From Rana temporaria (Eukaryota > Chordata > Amphibia > Anura > Ranidae), in NCBI RefSeq assembly GCF_905171775.1, contig NC_053492.1, positions 185,694,278 to 185,758,277 of the forward strand: a DNA stretch of 64,000 bases, written 5' to 3'. The notes beneath the pieces are model-generated. The model did not search any database, had not been told where the DNA came from, and saw nothing but the letters and a program-made list of their open reading frames with translations. Positions 56,271 through 64,000 of this stretch are shown here, one piece after another; the first letter of the stretch is position 1, and every line of letters begins with the position of its first letter. The translations under genes were made by a program, and so were the position numbers.

Positions 56271-59200
56271 ATTTTTTTTTTTTTTACTTATTTTTTTTAA
56301 TTTTGACACTTTGTTTTACATTTTTTTCATCACTTTTATTCCTATTACAAGGAATGTAAACATCCCTGTAATAGGAATTGTTAGTGACAGGACCTCTTTA
56401 TGGAGAGATGTGGGGTCAATAAGACCCCCACATCTCTCCTCCAGGCTGGAAAGCATGAGATTGAAAAAAAAAAATCACGATCTCATGCTGACAGCTGCGA
56501 TTGCGGCTTTGTTTACTTCCGGGTACCCGGGCGTGACATAATAACGGTCATAGTGATCTCTATGGTCCTCATTCCGGAGAGCCCGGAGAAGCACCGACGC
56601 CCCCCCCCCCTCCCGCCGCCTATAAGAACGATCAAGCGGCGAAACTGCCGCTTTGATCTTTCTTATGGTGCGCAGAATTGTCGACAGAAGAGAAGAATAT
56701 CTGAATGATGCCAGTAGCTGCAGGCATCATTCAGATATCCCCCCCCCCCAAAGTCCAGGACGTCGTCATATGATGTCCTACGGTATGGAAAATGTCTCAC
56801 ATTTCAGCTTTTTCTCTAGGCAGAAGCTTATGATGTTATTAACCACTTAAGGATCCCTTCGCGCCTATATACGTCGGCAGAATGGCACGGCCTGGCACAT
56901 CCACGTACGTGGCCCTTTAAGCCCAGCCGTGGGGTCGTGCACGCGCCCCCAGTCCGAAGCTTCGTGACCGCGCCCGCGGACCCGATCGCTGCCGGTGTCC
57001 CGCGATCGGTCCTCCGGAGCTGAAGAACGGGGAGAGGTGTGTGTAAACACACCTTCCCCGTTCTTCACAGTGGCACTGTCATTGATCGTCTGTTCCCTGA
57101 TATAGGGAAACACGATCGAGGACGTCACAAGTCCAGCCCCGCCCCCTACAGTTAGAAACACATATGAGGTCACGGTTAACTCCCAAACTGCAATTGTAAT
57201 TTTCACAGTAAACAATGCATTTTTATAGCACTTTTTGCTGTGAAAATGACAATGGTCCCAAAAATGTGTCAAAATTGTCTGATGTGTCCGCCATAATGTC
57301 GCAGTCACGAAAAAAATCGCTGATCGCCGTCATTAGTAGTAAAAAAATATATTAATAAAAATGCAATAAAACTATCCTCTATTTTGTAAACGCTCTAAAT
57401 TTTGCGCAAACCAATCGATAAAAGTTTATTGCGATTTTTATTTTTTTTTTTTTTTTTTTTACCAAAATGGGTAGAAGAATACGTATCGGCCTAAACCAGG
57501 GGTCCTCAAACTACGGCCCGCGGGCCACATGCGGCCCGCGGGGGACTTTAAACCGGCCCGCCCGTCCCTGACAGGCAATGCCGACCGGTTACACAGCAAT
57601 CCCGCTGTGTCACGGAGATCTCCGTGACACAGCGTTAACAGTTCCGGCGCGCTGTGTTAAATGTCCCGCCCTCCTCCTCCTCCTAGAAGACTAGCTTGTG
57701 TGATAGAGCCAGCGTGCTGTCTGTCACACAAGCTAGTCTAGGAGGAGGAGGAGGGCGGGACATTTAACACAGCGTGCCAGAACAGTGGGGGAGCATCGTG
57801 ACAGCCAGACTGACACAGCACAAAACAGTAAGGAGGCTGTGAGGTGCTTACAATGGGGGGGGGGGGGGGGCTGGCTTATTTTTAATGATGATGATGATGA
57901 TGGGGGGGGGGTGACTTGCGATTGTGAGGGGAGCTAAAGTTAATTTTTAATAACGATGATGATGATGATTGGGGGGAGGGGGGGGGGGGTGACTTGAGAT
58001 TGTGAGGGGAGCTAAAGTTTATTTTTAATGATGATGGGGGGGGGGGGGGGTGGCTATATTGTGAGGGGAGCTAAAGATTATTTTAATAATGATGATGATG
58101 ATGGGGGGTGGGGGGGCTGGCTTGCGATGGTGAGGGGAGCTGATGGGTTTTTAATGATGATGAAGGGGGGGGGGGCCTGGCTTACGATAATGATGGTGGG
58201 CGGGGGGGGGGGTTTAAACCAGGGGTCCTCAAACTACGGCCCGCGTGATTTTTTAATGATGATGATGATGGCGGAGCTGATGATTTTGTAATGATGATGA
58301 TGGCGGAGCTGATGATTTTGTAATGATGATGATGATGGAGCTGATGATTTTGTAATGATGATGATGGCGGAGCTGATGATTTTGTAATGATGATGATGGC
58401 GGAGCTGATGATTTTGTAATGATGATGATGGCGGAGCTGATGATTTTGTAATGATGATGATGGCGGAGCTGATGATTTTGTAATGATGATTTTGTAATGA
58501 TGATTTTGTAATGATGATGATGGCGGAGCTGATGATTTTGTAATGATGATTTTGTAATGATGATTTTGTAATGATGATGATGGCGGAGCTGATGATTTTG
58601 TAATGATGATTTTGTAATGATGATGATGGTGGAGCTGATGATTTTTTAATGATGATGATGATGTAATGATGATTGGGGAGCTTGCATTGTTCTTATTCAT
58701 TTTAAATATTGTATTTGTTCCCATTTTGTTTTTTTCACTTCAAAATAACATATGTGCAGTGTGCATAGGAAATTGATCATAGTTTTTTTTATAGTCCGGC
58801 CCTCTAACGGTCTGAGGGACAGTGAACCGGCCCCCTGTTTAAAAAGTTTGAGGACCCCTGGCCTAAACTAAGGAAGAAAACGATTTTTTTATATATTTTT
58901 GGGGGATATTTATTATAGCAAAAAGTAGAAAATATTGCATTTTTTTCAAAATTGTAAAATTCATACCAGACCCTTATCCTAGCATGCAGCCTGGCAGGTC
59001 AGGAAAGGGAGGGGATGAGCGAGCGCCCCCCCTCCTGAACCATACCAGGCCGCATGCCCTCAACATGGGGGGTGGGTGCTTTGTTGATGGGGACAAGGGC
59101 CTCTTCCGACAACCCTTGCCCAGTGGTTGTCGGGGTCAGCGGGCGGGGTGCTTCTTTCTTCTTTCTCCTGTCTACTTTGTCCAGTGTTGTTCTTCCTCTG

Positions 59201-60778
59201 CCACTGCTCCCGCCAACGACCCTCCTCTGATGCTGCATCCGTGATGTAAAAAGGGGGTGGGACCTCCGGACGACATCATCTGATGGTCACGCCCCCATCG
59301 TTATCTAAGAAATGCTTGACGTCGGAGCGGACGCAGCATCGGAGGAGGGTCATCGGCGGGAGCAGCGGCAGAGAAAGGAGAAGCAGGAGAAAGAGAAGCC
59401 TGGAGGAGGAAGAATCGGGGAAGAAGATATTTTTAATAAAAACTTGTCAAATACTATCTACTGTATTTTTTCAAATGACACTACTTTTTTGTCGTGAATG
59501 GTTACGGGTACCTCATGTACAATGTACCCCATACTCAATGTACAGTGTATATTGTAATTCTAGCACTAGATCTCCTCTGTAAATCTAAAGTGATAAAGCA
59601 TCGCCTATGGATGGTAAAATTTACGTTGGTTGTCGCCACTGCAGGGTAATGCGCAATTTTAAAGCTTGACTTGTTTGGTATCTATATACTCGGCGTAAAA
59701 TCATAGTTTAAGTATTGTGTTTTTTGCAATAAAATTCTAAAAAGTGTATTTTTTCCAAAAAGTTGCATTTACTACTGCACAAACCCCATAATTGTATTCT
59801 CTAGTCTAGGGCCTCTGCTTTAAAAAATATATAATGTTTTGGGATTCTAACTGATTTTCTAGCAAAAAAAATACAGATTTTTACTAAAATAAAAGTGTCA
59901 GAAAAAGGCCTGGAGGTCAAGTGGTTAAAGCAGGAACATCTAAATGGCGAAAAAAGTGATATGAGAGCAAAAAAACTTTTTTTTTACTTCTCAGGCCGGG
60001 TACTAACGAGCAAACATGTACAATGAAACCGGTCCGTTGGACCGTTTTCACCGTACATGTCTGCCATAGGGCTTCTGTACGATGGCTGTACTAACCATCG
60101 TACATAAGTCAGCGCGTAAACAATCCGCGGGGCGTGTCCGCGTCGTCGCCGCGACGATGACGCTGCGACGTGGGCGGGCCTGCCATTTAAAGGCTTCCAC
60201 GCATGCGTCGAAGTCATTCGACGCATGCGAGGGACGGGTAGGTCTGTACTGACGACCGTACATGTCCGAGCGGGCAGGATTCCAGCGGACGGTTTTAAAA
60301 CACGTCCAGGAATATTTGTCTGCTGGGAAAAGGCCCGGCGGGCAAATGTTTGCTGGAATTCAGCCCGCTCGCGCCTACACACGACCGAACATGTATGCTG
60401 AAACTGGTCCGCGGACCAGTTTCAGCATACATGTTTGGTCGTGTGTACGGGGCCTCAGAGATCACTTCTGCATTTAGAACTGCTAAACCCAGGTGTGCCA
60501 GTGTGAATGAAGCCTAAGCATATTGTTTAGTGTCACTTTATGGAGTGGGTCATGTTGGGGGGGGGGGGGGGGTCTGATGGTGTAGGGTTTGTCCATCAAC
60601 CTTAGTTACATAGCTTTATTTAATTTATTTCACCATTTCATTTGATTTCAGACATTTCTACTTACGATGCAAAAGAAAATCCAGGCATGAGGAATCAATA
60701 TTTTGGAATATTTATAGCTTTTTTGGCTCCATGTGTAATGCAATTGGATCTCTTTTGGCAAAGCAGCTCACAATACAG
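55046..60778 (+). CDS. TMEM44: TMEM44, transmembrane protein 44 (5' part; continues beyond window)
   Basis: Two exons join in frame into 94 residues: MDGVRNATGQEDRDTGLWNL ... KICVSFGLWLLSCLFWFTS, then HFYLRCKRKSRHEE ... NAIGSLLAKQLTIQ. The pattern LW-xDYL-xxCFA-xxxxC-SFGLW, YLRC and GALLARQLTIQ is that of vertebrate TMEM44, a multi-pass membrane protein of poorly known function with reported taste-cell expression. Segments about 33-56 and 68-88 are likely membrane helices; N6-A-T8 is a possible glycosylation site, which would put the N-terminus outside. The ATG at 55046 is the first in frame after a stop at 55013-55015, though its context (C at -3) is weak. Later exons were looked for to 64000 and not found. 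The position downstream of LSG1 on the same strand agrees with the human order as I recall it. Confidence 0.87.
55742..55802. repeat. (AT)n microsatellite
   Basis: About 30 uninterrupted AT units. Confidence 0.97.
56216..56268. repeat. (AT)n microsatellite
   Basis: About 26 AT units followed by a T-rich tract to 56300. Confidence 0.97.
57653..57774. repeat. Inverted repeat with ~50-bp arms
   Basis: TGTTAAATGTCCCGCCCTCC through GACTAGCTTGTGTGA is mirrored by TCACACAAGCTAGTC through GGGCGGGACATTTAACACAGC, around a loop of about 20 bases. Confidence 0.9.
58250..58665. repeat. 32-bp tandem array (GCGGAGCTGATGATTTTGTA)
   Basis: About ten units with GATGATGATG spacers of variable length; three expanded units add extra TGATGATTTTGTAA. 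The open frame on the minus strand rich in H, S and I is a repeat artefact. Confidence 0.9.
59991..60458. mobile_element. CpG-rich MITE of the GTACACACG family
   Basis: TCAGGCCGGGTACTAACGAG at the left mirrors GTCGTGTGTACGGGGCCTCAG at the right. The core (60125-60235) is CpG-dense with CGCATGCGTCGAAGTCATTCG near its end. It shares this core with the MITE at 62252-62729. Confidence 0.78.
60652..60778 (+). CDS. TMEM44: TMEM44 coding exon 2
   Basis: After one base that completes leucine, 42 codons read HFYLRCKRKSRHEESIFWNI then YSFFGSMCNAIGSLLAKQLT and IQ. The end matches the human GALLARQLTIQ. The acceptor is TTTGATTTCAG and the donor CAG|GTATGTG. Other frames of this exon contain a stop or lack homology. 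Confidence 0.88.
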
Positions 60779-62251
60779 GTATGTGCATGAAAACATACAT
60801 TATTTTTACACTATAAATAATTGTATTATACCTCCTGTATGTAGTCTAAAGTCTGGTACACCCAATTGGATTTTCAGCGGACAAAGCGTAGGAGTTTTGT
60901 CCGAAGTGTGTTGGCCATGAACTTGTCTTGCATACAAACGGCAAAGAACTGTCGGCCAACAAACACGAAACTACGTGTTTTTTCAGCTCTTTAGCGTCAC
61001 CCTTTGGGCAACTTCTGCTGATGTTGTGTTATGGTTAGCATTGTTTCTGAGCATGCGTGTTTGTACTTTGGATTTAGTACCACTTACCCCATCACCAGCG
61101 ACTTCCCCTGCTCAGCGGCGGCTTTACCTGCTCGGCAGCTTCCCGTTCACCTGCTGTTCTCATGCAGTCTCCCGTTCTCTGGGTCATCACAGTGGCAGCG
61201 GCGGCAGCTTCTTTTTCCTCCCTCCTCCTCACCCGGCTAATCGTGAGTCTTCTCCTTTTGGCCAATCGGAAAAGGGCCAGATTGGCCAGATTGAGGATCA
61301 GTGCTTTAACAGCGAATATTAATTTTATGTTGTAACACACCTGGGTGGGATCGAATCGTATACTCTGCGACCCAAGCCCACCATATCTTGAAGCCTCTGG
61401 CTCTAATAAAAAAAAAACTGCCGCTGTAATTCATGTACCCGGTGCCCTGAGAGGGTCCGGATGTATGAATATGGAGTGGCCTTGGCAGCCGTAGTAGATA
61501 GATTCATGCTATGCAGGAATCTATCCATTGTATATAGGGGTGTGGAGGGGAGAGAGGGAGCGGTGCCCGGGCACCTCTAATGGACAGGCCGCCACTGGGT
61601 TATAGCAAAGTAAGATAAAAAAAATGGCAGTACATGAAAAAAGGAAGAACACAAAAACAAAGAACACTAAGGCCGGTTCACACTGGGGCGATTTGTGATC
61701 CGACTTGAAATCGCCTCAAGTCGTCCCAAGTCGTGCTGTCAAGAAAAACAATGCAAGTGAATGGGAGTGGTGTTAATACACACTACTCAAGGCGATCCGA
61801 CTTCAAAGGAATTTTGTATAATATTACAGAATGTGGCAATGTAGGAATCTCAGTTTTGTTCAGGGAGTGGTTTGCTGAATTATGTTAGAAAAAAAAAGAG
61901 TATTTTATTTTTAATTTTTTTTAAAGATGTGTGTCTCTTTAGTGGCATATTTAGAATGATGTAGTTTCTTTCGTGAAATCACGCCACTCATTCCTACTAT
62001 TGACCTTTCAATCTTAAATTAAAAGAGATAGAATTAAATGTGAAAGAATTTAGGGAATTCAAATCTCACTTTTAAACATTGTGTATAGTGAGAGGCGTAT
62101 CATGTTTGGACTGATTAACCCTGACTTCTTATGATGGAAAACCATTGCACGTAATGTTTGCATAATTATAAATGTAGCGGTACCCCCGTAGGGGCTGCTG
62201 AGTGTTGTGGTCAGTCCGTCACCCTGCCCAGCCAGGCACACAGTTCTCATT
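60779..62251 (+). other. TMEM44: TMEM44 intron 2, partial; nothing else recognised
   Basis: Contains a diverged MITE end (GTCTGGTACACCCAATTGGA, 60852-60871) and the left end of a TTCACAC-family MITE (GGCCGGTTCACACTGGGGCG near 61673). No exon with TMEM44-like sequence was found. Confidence 0.5.
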
Positions 62252-62729
62252 TACTCTTAGTACACACGAGAGGATTTATCCGCGGATACGGTCCAACGGA
62301 CCTCTCGAGGATTTCCGCGGATTTGGATCCGATGGAGTGTACTCACCATAGGATCGAAATCCGCGCCGAAATCCCATCGCGATGATGTGTCGCGCCGTCG
62401 CCGCGATGATGACGCGGCGACGTGCGCGACGCGGTCATATAAGGAATTCCACGCATACGTCGAATCATTACGACGCATGCGGGGGATCCATTCGGACGGA
62501 TTGATCCAGTGAGTCTGTACAGACCAGCGGATCAATCCGTTGGGATGGATTCAAACGGATAGATTTGAAAGCATGTCTTCAAATTTTTATCCGCTTGAAA
62601 TCCATCCCAGGGGATAAAAATCCGCGGAAACAGATCCGCTGGGTTGTACACACCAGCGGATCTATCCGCTGGAACTGATCCGCAGATCAATTCCAGCGGA
62701 TAGATCCTCTCGTGTGTACGGGGGCTTAG
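62252..62729. mobile_element. CpG-rich MITE of the GTACACACG family
   Basis: TTAGTACACACGAGAGGATTT at the left mirrors ATCCTCTCGTGTGTACGGGGG at the right. GGATCNATCCG-type palindromes repeat through both halves, and the core at 62370-62490 is CpG-dense. Confidence 0.78.
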
Positions 62730-64000
62730 GCAGAAAACCAATCCTTGAACTTTGTTTTTGTATTTTTGTTTAGGGGATTAAACTTGGATGGGGATAGGGT
62801 AGTTATAAGATGCCCAAATGATTGCAGAACATGTTAGGGACTGAGGGACTATATACACCTTCTGGATATACAACTTCCTCCAGCACAAACTCGATTCTTG
62901 ATCTCGCTCTCCAGCACTTTATTTCACTCTTGATCTCACTCTCCGGGACCAGCTAGCACTGATATGCAGGTCTGACACTGACTCAGTCATGCCCAAAATG
63001 AATGCCCTTTGCAGGCAGGGACCACGGGCCTCTGTAGTGTAGCAAAATTATAGGTAGTCCCAGTGCTAGCTGTCTACGTGGCTACTGCTCCCAGTACCAC
63101 CTCTTCATGAACTGCCAGTCCTCCTGGCTGCAGCTGCCTCTCTCCACTGACCGTGCCATCACAGTCCACTCCACTGGCTCTGCACCCATCCCAGACTGCA
63201 ATCTCTCAGGCATGCCTCTCCAGTCCTTCCTGACTGTGAGTCACTAACCGGCCTTCCTGGCTGCGACCTGTTGTACCTCCCTGGAGACTTGCCTGGCAGT
63301 GTTCTCCTGCTGTCCTCTCCTTGCTCCCGTGCCTCCTGTCCAGGACACCTCCATGTGTCTTGAGAAGGATTCTGTCCGCACCTGAGTCCCAGGCCCAGGG
63401 TCACCCCCCAGCAGGGGTGGATCCAGAGTCTAGCCTCGGGAGGGCCACTGCCAGAAAATAAGGTGTTGCTTATAGAACTGTATTTAACGTATCATACAGT
63501 TCTAACCTTGTTTAAAACAGTGACACTGTTTTAAAGTGTTACATGCATCCCCATGCCAGCATCCGATTTATTTGTATTCTGACACATGCCACACTTTAAT
63601 TTATTTGTACACTGACACAGCCAATATGTACCAATATCAGCCCTCAAAATTTCCACTCGCCTACTAGCATTTGGCGAGTGGATTTAAGCTGGGGGCGAGT
63701 GATGACAGGGCTGCATGACCAATCTCCCTCCAATCTGTGCCTACACTTAGAGTCCCGATGAGATTGGCGGCCGAAGAGGAAAGGTGCATGCTCTGGAAAA
63801 GTAGTCTGGTGAGCCGCGCACAGGCAGAGCAGTACACAAGTGCTCTCCTTACAATTCTCATTAAGCCATGGGACCCAACAGTATGACCTCTCTGAGCCTC
63901 CCCCCCTCCCCCGGGCCCCGACCAATGTAGCTGGAGAGCAGAAAGTAATGAGTGAGGTGGAGGATTGCCCTGACATGAGAGCGGCAGCCTTCTAGTTTGT
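62730..64000 (+). other. TMEM44: TMEM44 intron 2, continued
   Basis: Degenerate repeats at 62870-63420 (CTTGATCTCRCTCTCC and related). The remainder is unassigned to the end of the window. Confidence 0.4.

Larger units (their letters stand above)
57497..58860. mobile_element. hAT-type non-autonomous element with ATG-rich tandem array
   Basis: CAGGGGTCCTCAAACTACGG and the inverse, ending GTTTGAGGACCCCTG, are flanked by a perfect 8-bp duplication GCCTAAAC (57489-57496 and 58861-58868). The interior has a 50-bp-arm palindrome (57653-57774), G runs, GATGAT runs and a 32-bp tandem array. A partial second copy of the left end lies at 58215-58250. Confidence 0.9.
56843..59924. mobile_element. CCACTT...AAGTGG element, TTAA-flanked, 3.1 kb with insert
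   Basis: CCACTTAAGGATCCC follows TTAA (56839-56842) and GGTCAAGTGG precedes TTAA (59925-59928). Excluding the hAT insertion, about 1.7 kb remains. The right half contains an inverted pair: CCACTGCTCCCGCC...CCTCCTCTGATGCTGCATCCG (about 59195-59240) against CGGACGCAGCATCGGAGGAGG (about 59328-59380). Confidence 0.7.
55201..60651 (+). other. TMEM44: TMEM44 intron 1 (5.45 kb), packed with repeats
   Basis: GT-AG. It contains a truncated CCACTT element (from 55662), two AT microsatellites, a 3.1-kb CCACTT element with an embedded hAT element, and a CpG-rich MITE. Confidence 0.8.

Noticed and set aside
58182..58724. 180-codon minus-strand frame rich in H, S and I
   Set aside because: It reads through GAT/ATC-type repeats inside a hAT element; composition and position indicate an artefact.
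60642..60920. Reading of TMEM44 exon 2 in the frame starting MISDISTYDAKENPG
   Set aside because: That frame runs from intron into exon and back into intron. The frame giving NAIGSLLAKQLTIQ matches TMEM44 and joins exon 1 in phase.
61320..61400. Possible tRNA-like B box (GATTCGATCCC on the minus strand)
   Set aside because: No matching A box at the right distance and no cloverleaf pairing could be drawn.

Overview
This is nuclear DNA from a vertebrate, most likely a frog and probably a ranid. Two split genes are readable and both match vertebrate genes. The rest is dominated by short inverted-repeat transposon families whose ends (for example TACACACGGTCGTTTTTCGG) resemble those of large anuran genomes. 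The frog assignment rests on this repeat style and on protein divergence, not on a species-specific marker.

Layout. 1-18.8 kb is intergenic and built of nested DNA transposons: TTAA-flanked MITEs, a hAT-type element with a perfect 8-bp target duplication that carries a minisatellite, TA-flanked MITEs, and a Tc1 remnant. 18.9-44.2 kb is a complete LSG1 gene on the + strand: 14 coding exons, 638 codons plus stop, with the start at 18993 and the stop at 44156-44158. LSG1 is the circularly permuted GTPase that drives late cytoplasmic maturation of the 60S ribosomal subunit. Its intron 10 (36425-41209) does not follow the GT-AG rule. It starts with ATATCCTTT, has TTCTTAACT ten bases from its end and finishes in AC, so it reads as a minor (U12-type) AT-AC intron. 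That intron is swollen by a Tc1-like transposon which was itself hit by a hAT element.

44.2-55.0 kb is intergenic, with a degenerate transposase fragment, a ~480-bp tandem duplication, a small palindromic hAT element and a fold-back element. From 55.0 kb the first two coding exons of TMEM44 follow on the same strand (55046-55200 and 60652-60778); the rest of the gene lies beyond the window. As I recall the human map at 3q29, TMEM44 lies next to and downstream of LSG1 on the same strand, so the order appears conserved. No exon 3 of TMEM44 and no FAM43A (the gene on the other side of LSG1 in mammals) were found here.

I found no rRNA, convincing tRNA, CRISPR array or prokaryote-like operon. The most interesting signals are the AT-AC intron, a snap-back element with 16-bp target duplications inside a Tc1 copy in LSG1 intron 4, an 84-86-bp tandem array with an internal inversion directly behind LSG1 exon 1, and MITEs that carry a perfect 5' splice-site consensus. 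All calls are from reading the sequence; no alignment or folding program was run.
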